Shown here: one piece after another, positions 46,201 through 58,830 of the stretch
How the letters are laid out: each line of letters starts with the position of its first letter
How positions within the stretch are numbered: the first letter of the stretch is position 1
Assembly (NCBI GenBank): GCA_003864495.1
Contig: ML133376.1
Span: forward strand, 868,001 to 932,000
DNA length: 64,000 nt
From: Nemopilema nomurai
Lineage: Eukaryota > Cnidaria > Scyphozoa > Rhizostomeae > Rhizostomatidae
Reading direction: 5' to 3'
The notes under the pieces: generated by a model
Told to the model about the DNA's origin: nothing
The model's input: the letters and a program-made list of their open reading frames with translations, nothing else
The model's database searches: none
Program-made: the position numbers and the translations under genes

Positions 46201-49200
46201 ATGCAGGAGTGGACACTGAACAAATTAAGCAAAGAGTAATATCATGCATAAATGGAAAATCTAGTATGAGGTAACACTTGAAACAACTTGAGGCCAAAAA
46301 TGACATAAAACTATCATTCCATTTCTGTCAGAGAATCGCAATCTTGTTTTGTAGCTCAACTGTTAAAGACTGTTGTTTATTCATACACTTTTAATTAATA
46401 TTTTCAAGAGGATAAAAATCAATTGCTTCACTTATCAGAGGAGAGTATTATGCTGGGGGCTGGATAAAATGCTCACAGCCAGGTCTGTTATCCATTTTAA
46501 ATTATAAGTGCATACAAGAACAATGCTGTCATAAAATTGATCAAACTGTGAACTTACCCAGAAGATATCATATACGAACAATCCACAAAGTAAAATGCAT
46601 CCAATAGGGAAGCTATAAATATAACAAAAAATATGGTTCTTAAAAATTATTATTGTTTTATTAAAGTTGAAAAGTTTTTTTGTACAACTGAAATGCCACA
46701 CTAGATGTCATAACCTGTGGATTTCATGCTAGTAGCAATTTTCTACATCTTGAAATCATTGGAAAAGCAAATGAGTAGGAAAAATTGAAAGAAACCACAA
46801 TGGAAAAATACTTCTCTCAGCAGTGAGAGACTTGATTGAATATTGCAAAGATTGAAAAAAGATATAATATAATACCTGTTTAAATGCAGCATTTCTACTC
46901 CACTCAAAGAAAAGGCAAGCCCAAAGACATTGTTTGCAATCCAGTGCTGAGAATAAAGATTCTTTAGTTATAGCTAAACTTCAATGCAGATGTCACAATA
47001 CTACTAACTATCTTCATCACTCAGTTTCGATTAAGATCCAAATTAGTAGGGAATCAAATTTCTGAGGAGCAAACTCACACCCAATATCTAAAGTTCTACC
47101 ATGCAAGTAAATGCATCACTCTACAATGCTCCAAAACAAAGGTTTTCTATTATTGACAATATATTGATATATTGCTTCTGGCATGTACTACAAGAGACTT
47201 TTGGGACAAACCTTCTTGACAAGGTACCACAGGCCCATGACACTGGAGATAGCAACACATATCAAGTCAACACGGTCAAACTTGAAATTGAGATGCTCTG
47301 AAAATTAAATGAGGTAACAATAAGGTTGTGGAATCATAAAGATGTCATATCTGATTGTTACCTATCGAGATGTGAAAATAGTAATTTAACTATTTTAACT
47401 ATCAATTGATTGCGAAACATAAAACAATAAAAAATAAACATAAGAATAGCAAATTGAACTTCTTTTAGACTGACATGGGATGCCTATAATGATTACTGGA
47501 AAAAGTTCTCTGAAGACCTCTGAGAGAAAAACAATAGACCCATAGGCCATAAAGTTATGGTTCCCTACACTTAAGCAAAACACAAAAATTTCAGCTCCTC
47601 ATCATTATGCATTTTCCACATAATTTCCACTTACAACAATGTAACACATACATATATAACTTAAACATTAAACAAACTTGACAAACTAAACCTGTTTGTT
47701 CTGGGGCCTGTCCTTCTGTCAACATAATATGGTAATCAGATCTTGGAAATGAATCTGGCATAAAAACATTCAAAATGGGTCTAAAATTAAAAAAGAAAGT
47801 ATTAAATGTTAATTCTATCATTTGAGTACTTTAAGTATGCAAAAACTAGTTCTGCTTTTTCTAACTATTGTGAAGTGTTGTACGCAAAGCACTTGGAAAG
47901 GGGGGGGGGGAAAGGGGGGGAAAGGGGGGGAAAGGGGGGGGGAAAGGGGGGCAAATTGTGCAGTTCAAATTGCAGTGAAAGCAGTTGTATAATATTTGAA
48001 CAACTTTACCTTAGTATATTTGCCAAGCAAAGTACACCCAGTCCGAAGAAATATAGTGCAAGAAGAAGGTTAATATATTCCTTGCTGAAGATCTGCAAAA
48101 ATACAAATCAAAGGACTTAGTAGAAATGTAAAGCAGATAACGGGGGAATATGAAATTTATATAAATTCACTTGTTATGGTCATATCCACAAGTAATATTA
48201 ATGAAAAGGCAATTTACCTAAGACTTGGATGGAACACTATATAAAAAGGGGGCGATCATCAATTTATTCAGATTTTAAGGAGGTCAGAGAGAAATGTTCA
48301 AAGTGGGATTACTGGGTAACATAAATGATGGAGGGTAGAAACAAGAAGAGCATATTGCAGTTATAAAGGAAAGAAAGCAAGTGGAAATAGCCAGAAGAAG
48401 TGGTAAGACAAGAAGGGCAAAAAGAAAGAAAAATCTTAGGGTGGACTGATAAAAGGCTGAATCAATTTGATTTACTGGAGGAACTTAATGAACAGTCAAA
48501 GAATCTAAAGCAAAAAGTGTCTAAGAAAACATGCAAGCCTTTCTAGAAGATGCAGGCAAGCCAAACTGTGCAATTTGTGAGGACATTTTTCTACCAAAGC
48601 AGTTTTCCAGACTGAAGATTTTGTTTAACCTGCACAGCTTGGCTTCACCCTAATGTTTGAACCACTTCTTCCTTTACATCAAGATTTTTGTAAATAACCT
48701 TATACGTAGGAGATTTCTGTTTCCTTATATCAAACATGTTAACAAGCTGTTGTAGTACCTTCTTAAACTTGCAATAGAATAGTAAATGTGGTCACATGAA
48801 AAGAGCAACATAAACAGGGTCTCTGAAAACTAGAGGGCTTTAGTTAAGACTTGATCTTTTGATTAAATCTTTAAACATTGAAAGTGCCCTTCAACTAACA
48901 GGTTGACAATGAGAATAGGGATATTTAACTATTTCAGTTTTTCTAGCCCACCTTGTGTCTACCAAAGAGGCATGGCAGCATGTAAGGCAAAAGTTCCTTA
49001 CTGTAAAAATGTCAAAACTGCCTTACCTTGAAAAAAACATACAGGCCAAAGAGTGTACAGCTTGCAATAATTGGGAACATGGCAGCATCTTTCTTACTCA
49101 TGCTCTCTATTTTCTCACCAGACTCCTGTTGAATAGAAACAAAATTAGACAAATTATGGCATCAAAATACACTTTGAACTGTGCAGGTTGAGGGCAGGCT

Positions 49201-50528
49201 TTGAGGCAGGAAATGTTTGCAAAAGTTGCAAGATATGCAGATTGCTGCAAGTTCAAGGCAAGAGTAGGTGTATTTATACAAGCAACTTTTTACACAAGTC
49301 ATAAATATCACTAATAGACCTTTGCATTAGTACAGTAGGTGAATAATGAATGTAACAAAAAAGCAAGTGTGTCTAAGAGAAGCTGCAAAGAAGAAGGCAT
49401 TTATTAATTTTGCAAATGTCCAACTTTTTGATCCACACATTAAAAACTTCAAATACCTTGGGATTGGGGCTTTTAAGGACTAAAATAATCTAGTTACACC
49501 TTATTTTTGTTTTGTTTTCAAAACATTCCCAAGACTATTTTTTGTTTTGCTTCCTGCTCACAACTCCTGGTAGATGCTCTAGCTTGTAATAAGGTCACTT
49601 CAAGTTAAAGGCATGAATTTCCAGTGCATTTTGAAATAAAAACTATGGTACAGAAGCTGACAATCGTTAGAAATCATAATGGTAAATCAACACAGGATAT
49701 TTGAATTTTGTAACAAAGACAAGCATAGAGAAAGACCAATGAGGTTCCCAACTAACAACTATACTAATCAGGTTGCAATCTAAAAGGACTTTGGTGGTAG
49801 TTGAATGGTTAAATGGGATGGAGAGCAGTTGCCAAGAAAAGGGCTTAATGAAGAGATTTCATTCCGCTGCATGCTCTCTCTACATCTTTTGTACCAGAAT
49901 ATTGTGTTTCTACATTGCTTTGGAAAGTTGTATTCTATACCTTTATTCATAACTAAAACATTGTTGGCTAATTCCGTAACTTAAAAAAGATACTCGATAT
50001 AATCAACTTAAAATTAAGGACTTGAAAACTAAAATTGTGCTTGAGAAACTTATTCTGATACAGCTTTGTTTTGTTGCTGTTGTCTCCACATTGTAATGGT
50101 AAGACTTAGCATTGTATATGTTCCGAACAGAAATCACTGATGAAAATAAACAACTACTGGCCTGAAAACACAAATACACAGAAACATTATCAAAAGATTA
50201 AAGGCTTCATTTAGCAATGAGATTCAATAATTATTCCCTGTTGCTCAGAACAGAATACGAATGAATGAATGGGGAACGACAAAGGATTCATTGATGTGAA
50301 AGTCGCTGACCCACAAACCTTTTGTCGCTTCTTGTGGCCTATGGAGCGAAATGATCCAAAAAATATTGGGATGAGAGCCATAATAACGAGACTGCAGTAG
50401 GCGACAAGAAGTCCTTGGGGTGTAGCGGCAGCTCGTCCTGCGGCTGTTGCATTTTGAGAAGTGGCGTTGTTCAGAGTGGCATTCAGAGTGGCATTAACCG
50501 TTTGCGAAACTACATCTGCATCCGCCAT
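43252..50528 (-). CDS. HM13: Signal peptide peptidase (minor histocompatibility antigen H13)
   Basis: Twelve exons on the minus strand give about 389 residues (human 377): 50319-50528 (ATG), 49027-49125, 48010-48092, 47692-47780, 47212-47297, 46876-46946, 46558-46612, 45004-45061, 44540-44623, 44121-44157, 43778-43969 and 43252-43357 (stop TAA). All joins keep frame. Landmarks in order: an Asn-rich lumenal N-terminus with several N-x-T sequons; FPIIASCTLFGLY; the YDIFW motif with the first catalytic Asp (exon 7); LGLGDIVIPG with the second (exon 9); QPALLYLVPACIG, the conserved PAL motif (exon 11); and a charged tail ending KKEK, an ER retrieval signal. This intramembrane aspartyl protease cleaves signal peptides in the ER membrane. 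No defect is visible. Confidence 0.95.
45062..46557 (-). other. HM13 intron 7
   Basis: Largest unexplained HM13 intron, about 1.5 kb. It contains a purine-rich GAGAGAGCAGTAAAATG-like direct repeat around 45365-45490 but no recognised transposon. Confidence 0.45.
47897..47952 (+). repeat. G-run repeat (GGGGGGGAAA)n in HM13 intron 3
   Basis: Five runs of six to ten G separated by AAA on the plus strand, C-runs in the HM13 transcript. The plus strand has G-quadruplex-forming composition. It lies about 60 bp from the exon 3 donor side (exon 48010-48092). Confidence 0.85.
48093..49026 (-). other. HM13 intron 2
   Basis: About 930 bp. A LINE-like A-rich stretch around 48290-48500 has no open frame. 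Nothing further identified. Confidence 0.35.
49126..50318 (-). other. HM13 intron 1
   Basis: About 1.2 kb, AT-rich, no recognised repeat or gene. Confidence 0.45.
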
Positions 50529-52113
50529 CTTTGTTTTCAGTAGAAGAGACTCTTTCAAGACTCAATGTTTTCTGTGATGTTCACAATATTTTGAAGCCCT
50601 CTTAATAGAGAAGACTTTTTCAAAATCTGAAAATTTACTGGTAACTTAGGCTTTCTCTTTCACTAAAAATTTCCCTTTAGTGGACGAATAACTTCCGGCC
50701 CAAATGCCAATTATTTTTAAACACGTGGACATAGTTGCACCTGCTCCGAAATGAACAGCCTCTTTTCTGTGACCATAGTTGAAAGACTGTTCATATGTCA
50801 ATCAGTGTTTATTATAAGATCAATTCACGACTAGTCAAGCTGCAGTTCAGTCGCGTTAACTTTCTTTCGTGAAATATTGTAATGGCGATTAGCGAGGATA
50901 AGCAACTATTAACAGCAGATGATTTTATCAAAGTTCCTTCGAAAATATACCATTGGGTTTCATCGTCCAGACACTGGTAAAATCGTGGCATCCAGGATGG
51001 CTGATGGATGATGAAAAATGTATTACTGGGTCGCAAAACCGAGACTAGTTTTAAAAAGAAGGGTTGGCTAATATGTGTTTAGGCTGGTGGAGTCACTCCA
51101 AATATTGATTTACTCAAAATATTGAGGAAGAAAGACCCAAAATATAATAGTATTTGAACAACAAAACGGCATGAAATAGAAGAAAACCAACAAAATTGCT
51201 GAAAACAGAACCTATTAGGCAGAGCATTTTTTAATGATTTTTGAGTGGTGGGAGAATTTTTCTAAAGGGTCCACACTTATACACTACCAGAAATGACATA
51301 GGAAACGACAAATTAATCTTCGGATTGGCGCTTCAGATTGTGATATATACTGAACTATTTTAGGGTTGAGACTTTTGCCTCCAAGATATGACACAACCAT
51401 ATGTCCTCGAATAAGCCCCGGAGGCTTTTTCGCAGAAAATATTTTCGGGTGGGGGCTTACTCGAGGGTGGGGACTTATTTGTTGACAGTAAGAAACACTA
51501 CCAGCACTGATGGCTATTATGCCCAAAGCACGAGAAACGACGAGATAAATTGATTTCAACGCTCCCAGCATAAGTATGGTTCAAAAATGCAAGGAAACAC
51601 TAAGATCTTGGCAAAGTGAGCAACGAATTGACTTACAAGGTGGATAAATGAGAAATATAGTGATATAAAGATTGCTATCAGCATCGATTGAGCCCCAAAA
51701 TTTGTTACCAGCCTTTTGAAACACAGGTTACTTTCATCTCTAAGGGCCACAAAATGGCCGCCATTTGGGGCAAATGTAGCATTTTTCTTTTCAGTGGAGG
51801 GGGAACTTGTAAGGCCCAGTGGGGCAATTTCCCCACCATTCAGTTTGTTAAAAAATGCCCTGCTATTAGGAGAATAAATCACCTTTTGTTAGGAAAAACA
51901 GCATCTTTTGTTGGAAAAACATCACCTTTCGTCAAGCAAAGCATCACCTTTTTATGGCAAAGCTGTTTAACAAAGCGGGAAATCAACAAATAATTTCTCG
52001 ATTACTGTTTTATTTTACCCGATAGTTGCGGATTTGCCCGACAAAATGCGGGTTTTCGATTATTTGGGGGGTTGTCACACCCCACACACCCCCAACATTT
52101 ACGCCCCTGTTTA
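50529..52113. other. HM13 upstream region and intergenic DNA
   Basis: No gene recognised. It holds a palindromic miniature repeat at 51403-51475. Several 80-110-codon open frames between 51284 and 51993 overlap that repeat and match nothing. Confidence 0.4.
51403..51475. repeat. Imperfect palindrome CCTCGAATAAGCCCC / GGGGCTTACTCGAGG
   Basis: 15-bp arms with one mismatch around a 43-bp centre containing GGAGGCTTTTTCGCAGAAAA. Probably a MITE or solo terminus of a DNA element. Confidence 0.6.
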
Positions 52114-54792
52114 AGATAGTAGTAGCTAGTGCAGTGGTGCAACGCACAATGGTTGGGGTTAGAGCAGCTCCTAGGGGCCCGCCAAGTGGTAGGATCCCCT
52201 TAAGTTATGCAGCAAACTATTACTACCACCAGTGGCGGACTGGCTACCATTTGACCCACCGGGAATAGCAAGCAAAAGGGCGCCAATAGGTGCTAGAGTT
52301 GCTTAACTTTGGGGCTTGAAAAACGGGCGAGGGAAACTTTGCCTTAGCTAAAAATCAGTTTGTTGCAAACATTGTCATAATTCATTCTTAAAACCCTTTG
52401 CAATGGACAGCAGAATGAGAGAACTAGTTGGGAAACAAAATGGGGGCTCCGGGGCTTGCCCCCGGAAATTCTTTCCCACCCACAACTGGAATTGCCATGA
52501 AGAAGATTCTCAGTCAAATTGACAGTATTTGAAACGTCTACAAATTTGTTGGTATCAAATGATTTCGTTTATGTATCAAATGATAAATTTTGAAAGTTGG
52601 ACTAAAACCCAAAGCCTTTTTTCAGCTAGCGAGGCACTGTCTTCCAATATTTTACAAAGAAAGAAACTTCTCTGCCTTATTTTCGAATAAACTAGATCTC
52701 GAAAACTTTAGAAATTTGACAAAATATATGACTTTGTTCTCATCAAACGGTAATGTATAAATTCTTTAAAGTTTTGCAGCATATCTTTGAAAAATTTAAA
52801 GGGGTGCCTCAGCACCTGCTAGCCAAATGACAGCTCCTGCCTCCACGCTACAGTTACAAATCATTTACAAAAGATATGATGCCAGTACATCAACGTGCGG
52901 AATTATGACCAGGTATTGAACATGTGCTTAAAACCGTAGACTTGCCCGAAAGGTATCTGATAACAATCTTGGACAAATGGATCTTAAATTTGTAAGAGAT
53001 CCTGCTGCCATCCGTTTTGAGCAAATTGATGATTTTGCAGATTGATGGGCTCCTTCTGTATTAGAAACTGTGCGTAGACATGGTAAAAGGATAAATAATT
53101 TCTTAAGAAAAGGCACAGTCTCTATTACGGGACAAACATTTTAAGAAGGATTGGAAAAATTTTAATAGCTAGTTGTGAATTCAAAACAGCCGGTTTAACT
53201 TTCCATCAAGTCTTGAAGAAGGTTCTTACATGAGGACATTAATCCTCGTCCTCAAAAAGTTCTGTATAAAGTTTTTTAAAAAGTGGTCTCGTCAAGAGTT
53301 TTGGCTTCAGTTAGTCATAATTTCTTTTTGGTTCAAAACTCCAGGTTTTAACGTACATAAAGCAGGATGCCTATGAATTGTTAGTTGAATTGTAAAAGAA
53401 AATAGCTTGCCACGGACAACATTTTCAGAATGGATCATCCTCTATCATACCTAGAGCAGTTTTCACTATCAAGGGATAGTTGATAGCCCAAAGAAAATGG
53501 GCTGTTATTCAAGAGAGATAGCACAAGGAATATGCACATATTAGGGAATGAAAAATCGGCAATATTTGAAAAATCCCCTTCTTCCTAAACAACTATTTTA
53601 AAAAGCTTTAACAAATAGCCAAAATGACTGTAAACGTTTGTGTAAATCTCCCCTCCCCTCCCCATCTTTGATTGCGTCATATGTGAACGTTTATATTCCC
53701 AATAGCCAACACGTCGATTATTTTGTCCAGTTACAACCATTCTGATTGGAAAGAGCATGGGGTAGTGCTCAGTTAATTTCTCCAAAGTGCGGGCCTACAG
53801 GTATTGGATATCAGGCACTAGAAATAATTTGATTTAGCCATAAGTCAAAAAAACTGATATGGTTAGTCGTAAGTCACAAAATTACTAGTCATTAGTCCGT
53901 TGGCACAATCTGCTAGTTGCCTAGTGATTTCCCCTACTACCCCATCAACAGATATCGAATTAATTCAAGCATTGCGTACTTGCTTGAAAAAAACTACAAG
54001 CTAACCAGGTTTGTAGTGAGAGTAGGCTTTTTGGCTGCTACCACAGCTTCTACTGTCAATTAAACAAAATATAAACAATTTTTTGGTGCTACCAAATTTG
54101 AAAATGGCTTTGAATAAGGCAAAACTTCTGAACCTCTTTAGAGTATAAAACGTCCGAATAAGGGTCTGAAAGAGCAAGATGGAGAATAAATACCCATTTT
54201 TGGATCGAAATTTCCATCTTTTTCATTTGGACCATTATATTGACGTTTTACATTCTGAGGTGTTTCAGATGGAAAAGCTTTAGGTATGTTTAAAATGTTT
54301 GCTATTTTCAAAGCCATTATCAAAACAAAATGTGTTTTTTCAAAGTTTTCAGAAAACCTTGCAGAATTTGCTGGTCAGAACTTGTCTTCAAAGAATTTCC
54401 AATGGCAAAGATTGGGAAATTTTGCAATTAATCTTAATGTTGCTCAACTTAAAGGTGAAGCTAAACTTTTTTGCAATTGACAGGAGGTATATTGATGATT
54501 ATAATCAATTTTAGTTCTGTGCAAATATTAGCTGCCTTTCGAAAGTTTTAAAGTTTTTGAAAAATATAACTTGGGGCAGAGGGCGCACAGGGAAATTTCC
54601 CGGTGTCCTGATAGGCCAGTCCGCTTCTGACTACTACTGCACATTTGCACTGATTAGTGAAAATCAGTACCAGTAGTAGTAGTTTGGGGGTAGTAGAAGT
54701 AGTAGTAGTTAATCAGTACCATTGCTCTGGGGCCCTTAGGAGTTGCTCCGCATCCACTGTGCGTTACGCCACTGCAATAGCTACTACTATCT
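52114..54792. mobile_element. Outer TIR element (about 2.7 kb)
   Basis: A left end GATAGTAGTAGCTAGTGCAG (52116 on) and a right end complementary to it (GCTACTACTATC ending about 54790) form inverted repeats of about 65 bp. Differences are minor, and the repeats extend through GCACAATGG and GCAGCTCCTAGGGGCC. The interior has only short broken frames, including about 40 codons at 52978-53100 that look coding-like. It is probably a decayed non-autonomous DNA transposon, with hAT-like CAGTGG ends. Confidence 0.7.
52228..54637. mobile_element. Inner TIR element nested just inside the outer one (about 2.4 kb)
   Basis: CCAGTGGCGGACTGGC (52229) and, further in, CACCGGGAA have complementary partners at 54598-54632 (CCCGGTG ... 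GGCCAGTCCGCTTCTGAC). The two pairs of inverted repeats are concentric. This suggests one element inserted within another's end-to-end remnant, or a single element with compound termini. No intact transposase. Confidence 0.6.
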
Positions 54793-57005
54793 CAAGTTAA
54801 ATTGCTTTGAAAAAAATTTCTACAAGAAAAGGGGCCCTTTGAGACCCTTGCTGAGAGTGGCCCTTGCCGAGGGGACCCAATGCTAATGCCAGTGCAACAA
54901 CTCAAGAATATCGAAAATAGTTATGATGATGTTGATTTCTGCATTTATAGCTACTTGTTTGTACATAGTGAGCGAGAAAAAAATTCCTATACTGTTGAAA
55001 ATTTATGGCACCAAGAGTAGCTGGAATAGAATGCATCGAATTCTGTTTGATGGCCCAGTGATTGACGCGTTTTGTGATTTTTGCATCTTTTTGAGCGCTG
55101 AGAATACAGGTAAATTCAACTTAATGAAAACTCTTCTGTTGCAAGATGTCTGAAAAAGGCCTACACATTTCACTAAAAAATAAAAAAGCTTCTCAGAGAT
55201 AAAAAAGTACAATTTTTCACAGGTGTGAGACACAAATGTCTGTACATTGATTGCAGCAAGATTGAAAATCTTCAGAAATTATTTAAAAATCTATTTCTTA
55301 TAGCTCCTGAGAGCTCTGAAATGCATTGGGGACAGGGGCGGATTTAAAAGGCAACGATGGGGGAGGGGGGAATTTGATTATGATCGGGTTTTAATGTCAC
55401 GCCCTTCAGGAGCCTGGGAATAATAGAAACGCCCATTTTTGAATTTCTCTTTATAACTATAATTTCTTAAATCTAACTATAAAATAGACAATAACTGACT
55501 CTACAAGAAGACAAATATAGAAGGAACTGGTGTCATTGTATCAACTCAAAAATGTATCAGTTTCTAGAGCTTCATCAGCCATGCCGGACAGACAGGTTTT
55601 ACAGTTTGCCAAAATTAGCATCTGTCATCCTCTCTCTTGACAGTCTGAAAGTGGAAATTGGTTCCCCAACAGAAATGATAAGGAGATCAAAGATGATACT
55701 TGCTGATAATTGGTTATAAATAATATGCAAGTAGATATTTCGATCTTACCTCACCACAACGCTCATTCGATATCATCAACCTTCGAAGTTTTGGAAGGGT
55801 CTTTAATTAAGGACATTATCCAATGTTTACCTATGGACATGAAATGTAGGCCAATGGGGAATGAGGTTTGTACTCAAACAATGGGCGTTAAACCTTTGAT
55901 AAGTTTGTCGTCACCAAAAACGTTTGCCTCAGAAGTTGACTTATAAAAGCTTCTCACGAGTTCTTTTTGAAACAGTAAAATATCTCTGAGCTATCAACCT
56001 GCCCCCAACTAGCATTCGATCTTTTTGCTTTCCATTCTTGCTTGTTTTAACCCTTGTAACTGCTTTGCAATTAATGTCTTTTGTCCTTGAAACTTTCAGC
56101 CACCTTTTTCTTCTTTAATTCTATTCTCAATGCCCTTCTCATGATCAGCTCATTAGTGGCTCTACTTTGCTGATCCTTGGTACACGACAAACATCTTTTC
56201 TTTGATTTAAAGGTGCATAGTACCACCTTAAAAACTGCTACAAATTTTTTTGGTAACCTGTTGCTCTAATCTCTTAATTAGGACATGAACCTTTTAATGA
56301 ATGGTTGAAAACTTCGAAAAGTTTTGTTATCGATTTTAAACAATCCATGTCTAAGTGTGGATGAAACTATTCTGTTTTTTGCTATGTTTTTGCGGACATA
56401 CACTCTGAATAAAATTCAACGCAATCAGGCAGCTGGGCCACATTAGGACAGGAATCGATGCTGGCCAGGGTCATTATCAGCTGCGAGTTAATCAAATCAA
56501 AGACAACCAAAATGATGAGAACAGAAGAGGATTAGAGCAACTGCGTTTCTAAGAAAGGAATTTTTATTGATGACTTTTTGGCATCTGTGACATTTGAAAA
56601 TAAGTTGCTTCAAATGAAGAGAAGAGCCTCGTTGTTTCTCTCACCGATGACAATGTCAACGAGTCATTGAGATGTAGACTCCTCTCCACAGCCTCAACAC
56701 CCCTCTTTTTCAGTAGTTTGATAGTGGCTTTTAGTTGGTCATAGTTACTAACGAATGCCGTATGATTTGGCTTTCTTCCACCAGTTTTAGCTGCTTGACC
56801 ATTCCCACCCGCCCCTGATCCCATTGTCCCCACATCTGCCCTTCAAATCAACAATGTTGCCTGATCTTCTTCCAGTTCCATATCCTTTCTGATAAATTCT
56901 CTTCTTAGTTGAGCTTGATTGTTTTCGATGCCATTACCATAAATGTTTTTTGCACCAGTCGCCTGCCTATCTGCTTCTGCTAGTAACTTCAGTCTTTTTC
57001 TAATC
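54793..57005. other. Intergenic; no supported gene
   Basis: A GGGGACAGGGGCGGATTTAA string at 55329-55348 again resembles a hAT-type end. Open frames at 55710-55946 (+) and 56564-56833 (-) show some coding-like composition but no recognised family or splice partners. Low-level GGTGCATAGTACCACC palindrome at 56211-56226. Confidence 0.35.
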
Positions 57006-57071
57006 AGCCCTGCCCCATTCCTTCTACTCCTGCCCTATTCCTTCTACTCCTGCCCCATTCCTTCTACTCCA
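57003..57071 (+). repeat. Tandem repeat CCTGCCCCATTCCTTCTACT (x3)
   Basis: Three near-perfect copies of an about 21-bp pyrimidine-rich unit. Confidence 0.8.
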
Positions 57072-57656
57072 TTTCAGTTTGTCGAAGTTTGCAGGTCAGA
57101 ACAGCGTCCATCACTTACAATTTTCTCCAGCTCTGTTCAACAAATAATGGCAGCACTAGCTCCCTCTTCTTTCCTTGAGATGCACTTCGCATCGTGCACC
57201 TTGGTATGTTTATTCATAAATATATTTACCTAGCTTATTTACCTATGTTTGCACAGTACTTACTCCTCTTCATTCCTCTTTCTGCAGATCCAGATTGTAT
57301 GTACAACTGTGTCGTCTTTGCATTAGCCTAAGTCAGCCATGAACAGTAAATGATTCGGCGTAGGCCCTTCTTACTCGTTCTGTCATGGCCAATCTAGCTA
57401 CTGTCGTCAAGGCTATGTATCAACAGTCGCAAACCTAAATTGAATGCAGCATTGATGGAAAGCGATAATTTGCAAGCTCCTCCTAATATCATGCTTATGA
57501 CTCATTCCAAATTTTGGCTTTTCTGACATTGAAAATACCTGGCATTTCAAGAATCTGCCAGCGTCGGGTCATGTCACTGGCCAAGTTTAAATCTGTCCGA
57601 ACCATGCGGCTCACCCACCCTATCCAATTTGTCCCAACCTTCCGAAAGTCCTTCAC

Positions 57657-58121
57657 TGACAAAGGGAAGACATTTTCAAAGCTTATACAGTCACGCTAGA
57701 CATTGCAAAAACGCGAGATGTTCCGGAAACGCGAGATGTTCCAGAAACGCAAGATGTGGCAGAAACGCGAGATGTGGCAGAAACGCAAAATGTTGCAGAA
57801 ACGCAAAATGTTGCAGAAACGCAAGATGTGGCAGAAACGCGAGATGTGGCAGAAACGCAAGATGTGGCAGAAACGCAAAATGTTGCAGAAACGCAAGATG
57901 TGGCAGAAACGCGAGATGTGGCAGAAACGCAAGATGTGGCAGAAACGCAAAATGTTGCAGAAACGCGAGATGTGGTAGAAAGGCAGGAAATTGCTAGCAT
58001 CAGAGTAAATTGGCAATTCAAACCAGAAGAAAAGTATATAAGCAAGAAATCTAAAGCCTTGCTAGGGGATACTTCTCCGGAAAATGTTTCCAGCCGCGCC
58101 CTTTATATTGGCTTATTGTGA
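57657..58121 (+). CDS. Open frame over an 18-bp minisatellite; hexapeptide-repeat protein, uncertain
   Basis: One frame is open for about 155 codons. It is preceded by a possible acceptor (TTTTCAAAG at about 57673-57681) and ends TGA at 58119-58121. The first two thirds are about 15 copies of a hexapeptide of form A-E-T-R/Q-D/N-V. This is followed by a non-repetitive, lysine-rich stretch of about 50 residues. No start codon with good context and no family match; codon composition comes from the repeat. It may be a terminal exon or chance. Confidence 0.25.
57705..57978 (+). repeat. 18-bp minisatellite (CAGAAACGCRARATGTKG)n
   Basis: About 15 tandem copies of CAGAAACGC[GA]A[GA]ATGT[GT]G. Three variant units (GAGATGTGG, AAGATGTGG, AAAATGTTG) alternate in a higher-order pattern. 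Because 18 is a multiple of 3 and the unit has no stops, five of six frames stay open across it. Confidence 0.9.
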
Positions 58122-58617
58122 CGAAGGTATGGTTAACAAGGCCTTCTCGAGCCACGTGGCGCACTATGTCCTGTTTTGTTTGATATTCTTAAAGCTGATT
58201 ATCAAAAGAGCATCTAAGCTCTCTTTTCATGGTTGTCAGAGAGATGACTACCCTGCCTCAGGGATGCCTCGACTTTTAGAGTTAGATATACAGAGATCTA
58301 GATCTATATACAGAGACACAGAGACTAACAACACAATGAATCGAATGACATTACTAAGGATTACGAGAATTGGCCTTGAAGACAGCGACTGTTTACATTG
58401 GAATGAGTCAAGTGAACATGCATACAATGTTACAGAGAACGACTAGTTGGTGTAAATATAAAAAAAAGCAGAAATACTGAATGTTCCTACTGATGACGTC
58501 TTTGGAGCTTCCTCTTCGGATCAGGACTAGGCAAACTTGACCATTGGAAGCTGAAGTTATCAGGGGGAACTCTAACAAAACCTGAAGTCGTGGGTGACAG
58601 TTTCGAGCAAAGTGTCT

Positions 58618-58798
58618 CATTTATTCATTCATTCGTTTATTCATTCATTCATGCATTCATTTGTTCATTCCTTCATTTATTTATTCATTCATTCATTCAT
58701 TCATTCGTCAAATGTTTTACTCATTCATTCATTCGTTAATTCGTTAATTCATTCAAATGTTTCATTCGTGAAATCTTTCATTCGTGAAATCTTTCAGT
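58618..58798 (+). repeat. ATTC tetranucleotide repeat, left block
   Basis: Imperfect (ATTC)n/(TTCA)n over about 130 bp, grading into two copies of TTTCATTCGTGAAATC. Confidence 0.85.
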
Positions 58799-58830
58799 CG
58801 AAGGATCATAGGGAGTGCGGAAAAATAACC

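Noticed and set aside
48240..48660. Possible LINE remnant in HM13 intron 2
   Set aside because: Composition is suggestive, but I could not find an RT or endonuclease motif in any frame.
56564..56833. 89-codon minus-strand frame with Gly-rich start
   Set aside because: Coding-like composition only; no family match and no adjoining exon could be supported.
57705..57978. CRISPR-like regular repeats
   Set aside because: The 18-bp units are directly adjacent with no unique spacers. This is a eukaryotic minisatellite.
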